64,000 nucleotides of DNA, taken from Gambelia wislizenii (lineage: Eukaryota > Chordata > Lepidosauria > Squamata > Crotaphytidae). The stretch lies in contig JAUMIR010000001.1 in assembly GCA_030847615.1 (NCBI GenBank), positions 290,806,187 to 290,870,186 on the forward strand, in the 5' to 3' direction. The translations under genes were made by a program, and so were the position numbers. Shown here in pieces: positions 36,607-46,610 of the stretch. Under the pieces are notes generated by a model. That model made no database searches. It saw only the letters and a list, made by a program, of their open reading frames with translations, and was not told the DNA's origin. Numbering within the stretch: position 1 is the stretch's first letter; each line of letters opens with the position of its first letter.

Positions 36607-36942
36607 TACAATTGGCCCTCCACAGTTGCTGGGGTTAGAGGTTCAGGACACCCACAAAAGTGAAAAAACTGCAAATACCCTCTATTAACACACACAAAAA
36701 GTACAATCCATAGATTCATCCCACTGTAGGTTCCTTTGCAAGGCAGAAGGGGACAGCTGGTGGGGCTGCCATTTTTAATAGGGACTTGCATGTCTCACTG
36801 TGTATTCGCAGTCTCTCTCAGTCTCGTGAGGCTTGCAGTCACTATTAAAAATGGCATACAGCAGCAGCAAAAGTGGCAACAAATAATCTGTGAATATTCA
36901 ATCCGCAAAAGTTAGACCTGCAAATATGGAGGGCTGACTGTA
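36607..36942. mobile_element. Tigger-like element with TA duplication
   Basis: Element 36609-36940 (332 bp), CAATTGGCCCTCCACAG to TATGGAGGGCTGACTG, flanked by TA. Longer than the 213-bp copies because of an internal segment with its own inverted pair (GCCATTTTTAATAG near 36770 and CTATTAAAAATGGC near 36843). Confidence 0.82.
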
Positions 36943-37375
36943 CTTCTTCCCACAGAACATACTTGAATTCTGGGCAATAGCTTCTTCTAAAGGTAGTGAT
37001 GGCCAAAATGGATGCTGTTAAAGGAGAATTAAAGAAATGTATGGAACATGGGAGAGCCAGCATGGTATAGTGGTTTGAGCATTGGACTACAACTCCGGTG
37101 ACCAGGGTTCAAATCCCTGCTCAGCCATGAAAACTCACTGGGTGACCCTGGGCAAGTCACATTCTCTCAGCCACAGAAGAATAATAGAAGTTGGAAGAGA
37201 CCACAAGGGCCATCCAGTCCAACCCCCTGCCATGCAGGAGTACCCAATCAAAGAATTCCCAACAGATGACCATCCAGTCTCTGTTTTAAAACCTCCAAAG
37301 AAGACTCCACCACACTACGAGGCAGTGTATTCCACTTCCGAACAGCTCTTACTGTCAGAAAGTTCTTCCTAATGT

Positions 37376-38150
37376 TTAGATGTAATCTCTTTCCTTTAGT
37401 TTGAGTCCATTGCACCATGTCCTAATCTCTGGAGCCATAGAAAACAAGTTTGTTCCATCCTCAGTATGACATCCCTTCAAATATTTAAACATGGCTATCA
37501 TGTCACCTCTTAACTGTCTCTTCCCCAAGCTAAACATACCCAGCTCCCTAAGCCACTCCTCATAGGGCATGGCTTCCAGATGTTTTACCATTTTGGTCGC
37601 ACTCCTCTGGACATGTTCCAACTTGTCCATTTCCTTCTTGAATTGTGGTGCCCAGAACTGGACACAGTATTCCAGGGGAGGTCTGACTAAAGCAGAATAG
37701 AGTGGCACTATTAATTCTCTTGATCTAGATACTATACTCCTATTGATGCAGCCTAGAATCACGTTGGCTTTTTTAGCTGCTGCATCACACTGCAGATTCA
37801 TGTTCAGTTTGTGGTCCACTAAAACTCCTAGATCCCTTTCACATGTACTGCCATCAAGCCAGGTGTCACCCATCCAATATCTGTGCATTTCAGTTTTTAC
37901 TGCCCAAGTGTAGTATCTATCCTACATTTCTCCCTGTTGAATTAATTTTGTTAGTTTTGGCCCAGCTTTCTAATCTGTTAAGATCATTTTGAATTCTGAT
38001 CCTGTCCTCGGGGGTATTAGCTGCCCCTCCTAATTTGGTGTCATCTGCAAACTTGATAACCATGCCCTCTATTCCCTCACCCAAGTCATTTATGAAGATG
38101 TTGAATAGCACTGGTCTCAGGACAGAATCATGTGTCACCTCACTAGTCAC
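37376..38150 (-). pseudogene. CR1 ORF2 fragment: reverse-transcriptase palm and thumb
   Basis: Two adjoining minus-strand frames, 37917-38150 and 37376-37888, carry the downstream half of CR1 reverse transcriptase. The catalytic FADD motif is at 38040-38051 (in KFADDTKLGG). It is followed by ESWAKTNKIN, ERDLGVLVDHKLNM, AAKKANVILGCINRSI, PLYSALVRPPLEYCVQFW and [13 protein letters not shown] frame break between 37889 and 37916 separates them, so the enzyme is dead. The upstream fingers continue beyond the inserted element at 40827-41415. Confidence 0.88.
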
Positions 38151-38319
38151 TTCTTTCCAGAGACATTAAGTTAGATAGTACAGTTGTCCCTCCACATTCG
38201 CGAACTTGACATTCGCGGTTTCGGTTATTCGCGGTTTTGGGAGGGGGCCCCTGGGCCCCCCCAAAACCACGACACGGGGCCTCCAGAGGCCCCGTGAAAG
38301 ACCTGGGGAGGGGTGGGGA

Positions 38320-39012
38320 GGCCTTCGCGGGACGCCTGGAGGCCCTCCGGAGGCCCCGCGAAGGCCTGGGGAGGGGTGGGGAGGCCTTCGCGGGACCCCC
38401 GGAGGCCCTCCGGAGGCCCCGCAAAGGCCTGGGGAGGGGTGGGGAGGCCTTCGCGGGACCCCCGGAGGCCCTCCGGAGGCCCCGCAAAGGCCTGGGGAGG
38501 GGTGGGGAGGCCTTCGCGGGACCCCCGGAGGCCCTCCGGAGGCCTCGCGAAGGCCTGGGGAGGGGTGGGGAGGCCTTCGCGGGACCCCCGGAGGCCCTCC
38601 GGAGGCCCCGCGAAGGCCTGGGGAGCGGTGCGAAGGCCTTCGCGGGACCCCCGGAGGCCCTCCGGAGGCCCCGCGAAGGCCTGGGGAGCGGTGCGGAGGC
38701 CTTCGCGGGACCCCCGGAGGCCCTCCGGAGGCCCCGCGAAGGCCTGGGGAGGGGTGGGGAGGCCTTTGCGGGACCCCCGGAGGCCCTCCGGAGGCCCCGC
38801 GAAGGCCTGGGGAGGGGTGGGGAAGCCTTCGCGGGACCCCCGGAGGCCCTCCGGAGGCCCCGCAAAGGCCTGGGGAGCGGTGCGAAGGCCTTCGCGGGAC
38901 CCCCGGAGGCCCTCCGGAGGCCCCGCAAAGGCCTGGGGAGCGGTGCGAAGGCCTTCGCGGGACCCCCGGAGGCCCTCCGGAGGCCCCGCAAAGGCCTGGG
39001 GAGGGAGGGGTA
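38320..39012. repeat. 11-copy 63-bp tandem array of near-palindromes
   Basis: Eleven units start at 38320, 38383 and so on every 63 bp to 38950. Each unit opens with a 47-bp near-palindrome (GGCCTTCGCGGG ... CCCGCGAAGGCC, centre CCGGAGGCCCTCCGG) and closes with a 16-bp spacer, TGGGGAGGGGTGGGGA or a GGAGCGGTGCG variant. Because units lack stops and are a multiple of three, several frames on both strands stay open for 240-440 codons. These frames are artefacts. Confidence 0.93.
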
Positions 39013-39013
39013 A

Positions 39014-39345
39014 GGGCCGGGGAGACCTCCGCGGGGCCTAGCAAGGCCCCGCGAAGGCCTGGGCAGGGAGGGAGGGAGGGCCGGGGAGACCTCCGCGGGG
39101 CCTAGCAAGGCCCCGCGAAGGCCTGGGGAGGGAGGGAGGGCCAGGGAGGCCTCCGTGGGGCCTAGCAAGGCCCCGCGAAGGCCTGGGGAGGGAGGGAGGG
39201 CCGGGGAGACCTCCGCCGGGCCTAGCAAGGCCCCACGAAGGCCTGGGGAGGGAGGGAGGGAGGGCCTGGGGAGGGAGGGAGGAAGGGCCGGGGAGACCTC
39301 CGCGGGGCCTAGCAAGGCCCCGCGAAGGCCTGGGGAGGGAGGGGG
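39014..39345. repeat. Second GC-rich tandem array, 5 units of 60-87 bp
   Basis: Five units start at about 39014, 39078, 39138, 39198 and 39285, each with GGGCCGGGGAGACCTCCGC, CCTAGCAAGGCCCCGCGAAG and a GGGA-rich spacer of varying length. It is related to the first array through GCGAAGGCCTGGGGAGG. Confidence 0.85.
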
Positions 39346-39996
39346 AGGGGTGTTTGTTATTCGCGGATTTTTCACATTCGCGGGGGTCCGCGGAACGGAA
39401 CCCCCGCGAATGTGAAGGGACGACTGTACAATTATTTGGGAAAACAATAATGACAATGTTCATACACATGCACAGGCATCAAGCATTCATGCAAGGCTAG
39501 CGAATAAAGTAGGAAGTATTGGGATAGAGGAGGGAAGTTGCTTTTGAGTGATACTGTACTGATCTGAGGAGATATCACGGAAGAAACCAGCAGAGTGGGG
39601 GGTCTCGAAGCTGGAATGATGACACAGTCTGACATGGAGTCCAGAGGCAGGGAAGCTGTGCACACTTGAATGGGGTTTTGGAAGGGTTTATATACTCAAT
39701 CTCCTTTAGGGGATGAGATTTAGGATGAAAGACAATGCTTCTCAGAGGTTCTCAAGATAAGACATGGACACTCCGGATATGCTAACGGCACGTAATGTGC
39801 AGATACTTTGTAATTGAATAGACGAAGCAGCCTTTTTTGGGGGGTAAGGTGAGAGGCATGAGGGTTCTTTACAGGTATGAGTATATCATTTTAGGCTGAT
39901 AAGATTAGCTGGGTGTTCAGGCACATAGTTGCCTTGCAAATTATCCTTTGGAATTTGGGCTGACTCTGAACACTAGTCTTTTGGGATTCCTGGATT

Positions 39997-40449
39997 TTGG
40001 AATTTCCCAGCTTTATTGGCTGCACTATGTGGAAAACGCAGCTGCGCTGGGCAGGGCATGTTTCTAGGATGGAGGACCATCGCCTCCCAAAAATACTACT
40101 CTACGGTGAACTCGCCACGGGTCAGCGTAAGAGGGGCGCTCCAGAAAAGCGATACAAAGACTCCCTGAAACAACATCTCAGGCTTGGCCAAATTGATCAC
40201 CAACAGTGGTCTGCCCTGGCCTCACATCGGGAGGCATGGAGACGCACTATCCACAATGCAGCAGCCTTATTTGAGAACTCACGCCGAACAAGTCTTGAAG
40301 AGAAACGACAACGCAGAAAGGATCACAACCCAAAAACATCACCAAAGGAGACCTTCTGCTGTGCTTTCTGCAACCGGACTTGTTTATCTCGGATTGGCCT
40401 TTTTAGTCATCAGCGCGCTTGCAGAAAGCGCGGGATGAGTCCTTCTTGA
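39997..40449 (+). pseudogene. Zinc-finger LINE ORF C-terminus, frame intact
   Basis: About 150 codons without a stop. In order: MWKTQLRWAGHVSRMEDHR, LPKILLYGELATGQRKRG, RYKDSLKQHLRLGQ, WRRTIHNAAALFENSRR, a basic stretch, and a C-x2-C-x12-H-x3-C finger (CAFCNRTCLSRIGLFSHQR, then AC), ending RKRGMSPS. The first 8-10 codons lie in the composite's own 5' block rather than the LINE. No catalytic domain is present. The 40020-40490 repeat ends in TTCGTTTGCGAAGAAAAGCC and an AG run. The tail type occurs in several non-LTR clades, and I do not assign one. Confidence 0.8.
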
Positions 40450-40826
40450 ATCTTCGTTTGCGAAGAAAAGCCAGAGAGAGAGAGAGAGAGATGTGGAAGG
40501 CCACATTTGACCTAATTATTAAATATTGCCAATTCATTATAGATATGGGGCAGGGAGTTTCAGGGTAGGTAACAGTGGTATAAAATGCTCCCGAGTTTGA
40601 GATTGGTAGGGAAGGTTCACTCAGCCTTCCATCCTTTCGTAGGTCGGTAAATTGAGTACCCAGCTTGTGAGGCAATTAGCTAACACACATTGGAAACTGT
40701 TTAATGCAGTGTAGATGTGTAAATAGCTATTGCTTAAAACAATTTGTAAGCCGCTCTGATAGCCTTGTGGCTGAAGAGCGGGGTATAGATAGATAAATAA
40801 ATAAATAAATAAATAAATAGGAGCTG

Positions 40827-41415
40827 TTGGTGACTACCCTTTGGGTTCGACCCATCAACCAATTACAAATCCACCTAACAATTGCACTGTCTAGCTCACA
40901 TGTTACTAACTTTTTTTTGCAAAGATTATCATGGGGAACTTTGTCAAGGGTCTTACTGAAATCAAGATACACTACATCCACAGCATTCCCTTCATCTTCC
41001 AAGTGTGTAACTCTATAAAAAAAAGACATAAGATTAATCTGACATGACTTGTTTTTAAGAAACCCATGTTGACTTTTAGTGATCACAGCATTCCTTTCTA
41101 AGTGGTTACAGACTGTGTGTTTAATTATCTGCTCTAGAATTTTCCTAGTTTTGATGTCAGGCTGACTGGATGATGACTATTTGGGTATTCTTTTTTTCTC
41201 CTTTTAAAGATGGGGACAACATTTGCCCTCCTCAAGTCTGCTGGAACCTCTCCTGTTCCCCAGGATTTCTCAAAGATTATTCCCTGTGGTTCTGAGATTA
41301 CTTCTGCCAGTTCTTTTATTAGCCTTGGATGTAGTTCATCTGGCCCTGAAGACTTGAATTCATTTATACTGGCCAGGTATTCCTGAACTACCTCTTTACC
41401 TATTCTGTGCTGCAT
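40827..41415 (-). pseudogene. CR1 ORF2 fragment: upstream reverse-transcriptase part
   Basis: Minus-strand frames 41134-41415 (FKSSGPDELHPRLIKELAEV, then GEVPADLRRANVVPIFKR) and 40830-41086 (KSQHGFLKNKSC, VVYLDFSKTLDKVPHDNL) are the fingers and early palm of CR1 reverse transcriptase, the part upstream of 38150. They are separated by a frame break, and the second runs into the composite repeat's (AAAT)n tail. Confidence 0.88.
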
Positions 41416-41732
41416 TTCCCCTGCTGCATCATCTGCTCCATTTTCCCCAGAATAAGCACCATTCCCCTTTTGGGAGAACAGTGAGGCAAAGAAGGTGTTG
41501 AGTAGCTCTGGCTTTCTGATTTCCCCCTACATGAGTTGGCTATTTGTTTGAATTCCTCTTTGGTGATTTACCCCTTTTTCCGTTTGTTGTACGTGTTCCT
41601 TTTAAGAAGACAGAGGCAAACCCCCACTGAACAAATCTTCCCAAGAAAATGCCCATGATAGTTTCGCCTTAGGGTTGCCATACACTAGAAATGACTTGAA
41701 GACACACCACCACCACCAGCACAAGAACATGG

Positions 41733-42187
41733 AGCATGGGGCTCTTGATGAATACTAGTCTTGATGAATATATCTTGCCTCCAGTATAAGAGGCAGAGGC
41801 ACTTTTGAATACCAGCTGGCAGCTAACATGAGCAGGTAGCGCACCATTTAATGCTGACACTGCCATCTGAAAAAATGGTTGCCATTGCAAATAGTACTAC
41901 TGGTTAATTTAAATGGGACTACTGTTTTTCCTATAACTAATTTTTTTTCATATAAGGACACAGTTAAAAAAAAACAACGAAAGTACTCACAAAATTAAAA
42001 TCACATCTGCTACTATCTTGAGTAACAGATTTGTAGCCAGAAGTAACAATTTTCCTACAAGCAGCATCCCTCCGCTTCTGTTGTTACTCCTTGTCCCAAG
42101 AATTTCAAGATGAGTGTATGTATATATTTCCTGCCATCTTTCTCTTGCAGTGCTGATGCTGCACACCATGGAGCATTTATTTAACAA
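41733..42187. other. Noncoding, nothing recognised
   Basis: AT-rich interval after the nested locus. Confidence 0.35.
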
Positions 42188-42425
42188 ATTGTGTGTGTGT
42201 GTGTGTGCACATGCGCCTTCAAGTTGCCTGTCAACTTATGATGACGTCATGAATTTTCTTAGGCAAGGAATACTCAGAGGTGCTTTTGCCAGTTCCTTCC
42301 TCTGAAATATAGCCCAAAGGACCTGGTATTCGCTGGCAGTCTCTCATCCAAGTACTAACAACTAGGGCTGGTCCTGCTTAACTTCCAAGATCAGATGGGA
42401 TATGTGCCTTTAGTGTATTTAGGGT
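42188..42425 (-). mobile_element. 5S-rRNA-headed Sauria SINE
   Basis: The minus-strand reading has the 5S-like head (ATCTGATCTTGGAAGTTAAG, CAGGACCAGCCC, TACTTGGATGAGAG) followed by the shared tail (GAAGGAACTGGCAAAAGC, CTTGCCTAAGAAAATTCATG). Its 3' side abuts a (GT)n run at 42189-42207. Confidence 0.83.
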
Positions 42426-42639
42426 CCTATACAAAAAATTACCAGGAGGGGAATGCTTAAACTTTTCCCTTCTTGTCAGTACTCCATTGCAGGTTCTTCC
42501 CCTTCCTCAAGATGGATTCTAAAACAAAAAATGAATGCCAGTTAGTTAATTGCAAACACTCCCTGAAGCTGTTACTAGAAATGAGATTTTATTTGCTTGT
42601 AGAAGATGGATAGAACATTTCTCTTTAGTTTACCATGGA

Positions 42640-43012
42640 AGTTTATTTTGGCAATTTAGTAATTGCTATTTGCTATCATGCTGCTTCAGCTTATGGCAAC
42701 CCTTTGAATGAAAGACCTCCAAGACACCTTGTTATTAACAGCCTTGATGAGGTCTTGCAAACTCAGGCCTCTGGATTCGTTGATAGAGTCTATCCACCTT
42801 TAATGCTGTCTTCCATTTTCTATTGACTTCCACACAATGTCATATTTTCTAATAAGTCATGCCATCGCATGATACATCCAAAGTATGACAGCCTCAGTTT
42901 GGTCATTTTGGCTTCTAGGGAGAGTTCAGGCTTTATTTGCTCTTGGGTCCATTTATTTGTCTTTTTGGCAGTCCGTGGGTATCCATATTGGTAGTTAGTG
43001 GTATCCATCCCT
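42640..43012 (-). mobile_element. BovB/RTE LINE ORF fragment
   Basis: The minus-strand frame at 42820-43029 contains KPELSLEAKMTKLRLSYFG and MRWHDLLENM, matching the C-terminal tail of squamate BovB, and a degraded continuation reaches about 42660. It abuts the L2 on the right. Confidence 0.75.
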
Positions 43013-43017
43013 ATGCT

Positions 43018-43862
43018 GGATGGGGTCACACTCCCCCTGAAATCTTAGGCCCACAGCTTGGGTGTTCTCCTGAACTCAGCTCTAAGCTTGGATGCCCAGG
43101 TTTCAGCAGTGGCCAGGAGTGCATTTCCACAGCTAAAAGTAGTGTACCAGCTGCACCCGTTCCTTGAGACAACAGATCGGGCTACTGTGACACATGCCTT
43201 GATGACATCCTTTTTGGACTATTGTAACACACTCTACTTGGGGCTGCTTTTGGAAACTGTTTGGAAACTTCAGTGGGTCCAGAATGCTGCAGCCAGAATG
43301 CAGACAGGGGCCAGTTATAAGGACATATAACTCCTTTGTTAAAACTGCTTCACTGGCTGTGAGTTCATTTCCAGGCACAATTCAAAGTGCTGGCCATGAC
43401 CTATAAAGCCCTTACAGCTTGGGTCCAGACTATCTGAAATACCGCATCTCCCCGTACAAACCTGCCAGAACTTTAAGATCATTGGGGAAGACTTTCTCTT
43501 GGTCCCACCACCATTACAGGCTCGCTTGGTGAGAACATGAGAGAGAGCCTTCTCAGTGGCTGCTCCCATCCTTCGAAATTCCCTCCCTCATGAGGTTAGA
43601 CTGCCCCCCCCCCGCTTCCTTTTCCCGGCAGGCAAAGACATTTTTATTCAAGCAAGCTTTTAACATCTAAGTGGGGAAGCTTTTTATGAGGATGTTTTAT
43701 CTTTCTTTTTAAACTTCTGTTTGTTTTTTAAATGTGTGTTATACTGTTTTATGTAGTTTTACTGTTTTTCACTTTATTGTGAATATTTTGTTAGACTGGT
43801 TGTCTCTGGAAGCTGCCTTGGGTCTCATTCTGAGAGAAATGTGACATACAAATGCAATAAAT
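43018..43862 (+). mobile_element. L2 LINE 3' portion
   Basis: Starts in the L2 reverse-transcriptase thumb and ends with TGGAAGCTGCCTTGGGTCTC, a body of T-rich 3' UTR and an (AATAAATA) tail. 5'-truncated. Confidence 0.85.
43058..43330 (+). pseudogene. L2 ORF2 thumb fragment
   Basis: Frame with LSLDAQVSAVARSAFPQLK, RATVTHALMTSFLDYCNTLY and WKLQWVQNAAARMQTGASY, the order typical of L2/CR1-group reverse-transcriptase thumbs. A stop at the ATAACTCC junction (43328) breaks it, and the remainder to about 43560 is readable only in pieces. Catalytic residues are absent. Confidence 0.85.
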
Positions 43863-46264
43863 AAACAATAGAACTCTCCTTGAGCACCACATTTTCAAAT
43901 AACAATATCTTCCTCCTGTAGCTTTCTTCGTTGACCAGCTTTCACAACCACACATAGAAATCAGAATTTAGAAAGTTATTAAATGGACTATGAGACTCCA
44001 GCATGACAATGCACTACAAATTCTAACTAGTTTGAAACAAATGTGAATACAATTTGATTAGCCCAGTGAACGTCTATGAAGTTCAGGAACTATAGTTTTG
44101 GATCAGAATTCTGTTAATACTGAACCCATTTCAAGAACTCCAAATCTAAGAAAACCATCTTAAACATTTTGAAACTTTTTAAAAGCCTGTAACACAAATG
44201 TGTATCCATAGACTTGAGAATAAAAGTGTCGATGGAATGGTGCCCTGAAAGTAAGCTTTTCATCACAAACATACTAATATATTAATGATAACTGTGTAAG
44301 TGCTCTTTAATGCAGTAGTCAAAAGTGCAATGTTAGGCTGAGACTTCCTGAAAAGGACTAATACAAACATAGAAATTAAGTGTGGGGATTGGAGTGGATT
44401 CAGGAGGAGAAAGGCCAAGTAAATGACAGGGACCATGCCCAGCCACTGTTGTACAAAATAATGGAGAATAAATTCTTAAATATCTGCTTCAGGTTGTGTA
44501 TTGAATTATATACTGAACTGGGATGTTAATGGAGATGTGAGGGGCTGCTTTTTGTTCAGTCTCTCAAAACATGACTCCCTATTTGCTAACTAGGAATGCA
44601 TCCCTAAGTAGATTTTCTCCTCTTAATTTATATGATTATAGTTCCTATATCTTATCTATCAGGATACAAATCATTTGAAGTCAGCTTACCACTAATAAAG
44701 CTATATGAATAAAATCATAAGAAACAATATTTAAAAAGAACAGCTCATCATGAACTGTTCTGTTCACACAAGCATTTGTAGAGCAGGCTGTGGGGTCTTC
44801 TTTGCCTAGCTCTTTCTCTTGCTTGGAACCCTACCAGTTGGTGACAGATAGCCAGAACAGGCTCTGAAGAGGACTTTGCCTGCTTCCTTCTCCCTCTTGG
44901 AATTTCCCCAGGATGGTTAATGATAGATGGCACTATGGATGAAGGATCTCAGCAGGCTCCAACATGATCTTTATCTGCATCTCTCTCTCCCCTGGAATCC
45001 TTTGGTGGTAGACGGTCCTCTTAAAAGAAGCTAAATAGTTGGGGAAATGTCTGAGATCTTCTTTGACTTGCTCCTTCCCTGCCCGTCTCTCTTAGTCATT
45101 GTCCTTTTTCAATCCCCTCCACTACCCCAAGCCATCTAAAGCAATCAGATGTAACCAGGAATTCCTGTATGCTTCCTTCCTCTTCCGACAACTCACTCTT
45201 CTATTGCTGTGGTGTATTAGATATTTTGTTTGCTATTTGTCACATGTTCCATAAATCTTTTCTTTCTGCTTCTTTAGTAGTCATTACCAAGTTTCACAAT
45301 CTTCTCTCTTTGTCATCTTAATCCTTTCTGTTCCAATGTTAACAGCATCTACAAGGCAAGCTAATAATTGCAACTGAAATATCTCTAGAACCTTGCATGT
45401 TGAATAGAACATTTGTTATACTATTCACAAGTAAAATTTGTCCATCTCAAAATGTATAATTGTAGTATCTTGATAAGTGGCATACTGTTACTAAAACAAA
45501 CTTTTAATAGCAAATACCAAGTTAAAAAAACCAAGTATTGAGAACCCAGTAGATTCCATTTCTTCAACACACAAATTTCTGAATTGAGTGTAACCAAGAA
45601 TAGTGATTTCTGTATATTTCCCTCCTGTTTGTCTGCTTGCCAGTTAAGGGAGTATGTTTTCACCTGCTATATAGCAACCCAATACATATTTTACCAAGAA
45701 GTACCACAAATGTAAATAATAAATAAGTGTGCACAGGACTGACATAGGAGACAATAATTCTACATATTTACAGTCAACTAAAACATGTTTTAGTTAAAAG
45801 TAAATCCAATTGAAGGCAATGGAACATGAATACAAATGAGCTGAATTTTCTCCATGACTTGGTTTCTCTCTGGTTTTATTTTAGGAGACTGACAGTCATC
45901 TTCTTTTTTGGCAATAAGGCTTGTGTTTTTAACTGAAAAAAATATGAAAGTAAAATTGTGCTGAACAAAATTTTGATTTAGTTCTTAATTTTATGCAGTT
46001 CTGTCAAAGAAATGCATTTGCAAAAAGGTCTCAGTAGTTACCACTATAGTGTTTAAAATGCAGTTTTAAGGAAAGCTTTAACAGAACCACCATTCAGTGT
46101 AGGAAAATAATTGAAAATGGGTGCAGTCAGTTGAAAATCATAGTGGTTACAATGCCATCATGACAAAAACCGCAAGGCTAATACAGGACTTCAATGAAAT
46201 TGTTGAAGGGACACCTATTCCCCTTCTATCCATTATCTGACTATGCAAATAACAGAATATATGT
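43863..46264. other. Noncoding, nothing recognised
   Basis: About 2.4 kb of AT-rich sequence with only chance frames and no splice-flanked candidate exon. Confidence 0.4.
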
Positions 46265-46510
46265 TCCACCAAAGTACCTTCTACAGTGGCCTCTCAGCTC
46301 TGGAAACTCCCCTCCCAGGACTGTGGCTATTTAAGACGTTCCTACTAACCTAGGAATTTTAAATGATTTTCATTTTTAATCATTTTAGTATATTTAAACA
46401 AAATTGGCTTGTTATATTGTATTATATTATGGCTATTTTTTAAATTGTGTATTTCACACTTTTGTATACCACCCTAGATGAAGACTATTGTAAATAAAAT
46501 AAAATAAAGA
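46265..46510 (+). mobile_element. Old L2 LINE 3' end
   Basis: CAGTGGCCTCTCAGCTCTGG, AACTCCCCTCCCAGG, then TTTGTATACCACCCTAGATG and (AATAA)n parallel the L2 end at 43550-43862 with heavy divergence. Confidence 0.6.
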
Positions 46511-46520
46511 ATTGTTAACC

Positions 46521-46610
46521 TAGGCTGCAATGCTGTACATGGTTACCTGGGAATAATTCCAATTGAACAGAGTGACACTTAATTCTGAGTGGACATGTGT
46601 ACAATTACAC
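46521..46610. repeat. Short interspersed repeat with internal palindrome
   Basis: GCTGCAATGCTGTACATGGT, ACCTGGGAATAATTCC, TGAGTGGACATGTGTACAAT. Member of the roughly 85-bp family. Confidence 0.55.

Larger units (their letters stand above)
38179..39428. mobile_element. Tigger-like element carrying GC-rich tandem arrays
   Basis: The ends are CAGTTGTCCCTCCACATTCG (38181) and CGCGAATGTGAAGGGACGACTG, the latter split as GCGAATGTGAAG plus GGACGACTG (ending 39426). They are inverted, with TA on both sides (38179-38180 and 39427-39428). The other composite copy keeps a single TA at 16268-16269, proving the insertion point and its TA duplication. Inside are only GC-rich tandem arrays and no transposase frame. 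It is non-autonomous. Confidence 0.92.
38160..40819 (+). mobile_element. Composite interspersed repeat, copy 2, inserted in CR1
   Basis: Matches 16249-17655 along its whole length except for the Tigger-like insert at 38181-39426. It lies inside the CR1. Compared with the CR1 copy at 14490-14535, about 7 bp of CR1 (GATGAAG) are missing at the junction and no target duplication is visible. The tail GTAAGCCGCTCTGATAGCC, then GAGCGGGGTATAGATAGATA and (AAAT)n lies at 40740-40819. Loss of target bases without duplication suggests endonuclease-independent insertion or a later junction deletion. Confidence 0.75.
37175..41610 (-). mobile_element. CR1 LINE, itself interrupted at 38160-40819
   Basis: CR1 runs 37181-41604 on the minus strand, about 1.77 kb once the inner insertion is removed. 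AGAAGA at 37175-37180 and 41605-41610 is a possible 6-bp duplication of the SINE target. The 3' terminus is at the left edge and ORF2 runs right to left. Plus-strand reading stops at TCACTTCTTTCCAG (38160) and resumes at AGGAGCTGTTGG (about 40820), whereas the related copy at 14490 reads through this point. Confidence 0.87.
37044..41732 (+). mobile_element. tRNA-headed SINE split by a CR1 insertion
   Basis: The SINE head (37052-37180: GAGAGCCAGCATGGTATAGT, B-box-like GGGTTCAAATCC, GTGACCCTGGGCAAGTCAC, CTCTCAGCCACAG) stops at a minus-strand CR1. Its missing 3' half resumes at about 41605-41724 (GACAGAGGCAAACCCC, AACAAATCTTCCCAAGAAAA, GGGTTGCCATACACTAG, GACTTGAAGACACACC). The outer duplication GAACATGG lies at 37044-37051 and 41725-41732. 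This is the oldest layer of a four-level nest. Confidence 0.85.

Noticed and set aside
38143..39456. 437-codon minus-strand Pro/Arg/Gly repeat frame, and 240-300 codon plus-strand frames
   Set aside because: They are open only because the 63-bp units lack stops and are a multiple of three. The same DNA is open in several frames on both strands, and it lies within a transposon.
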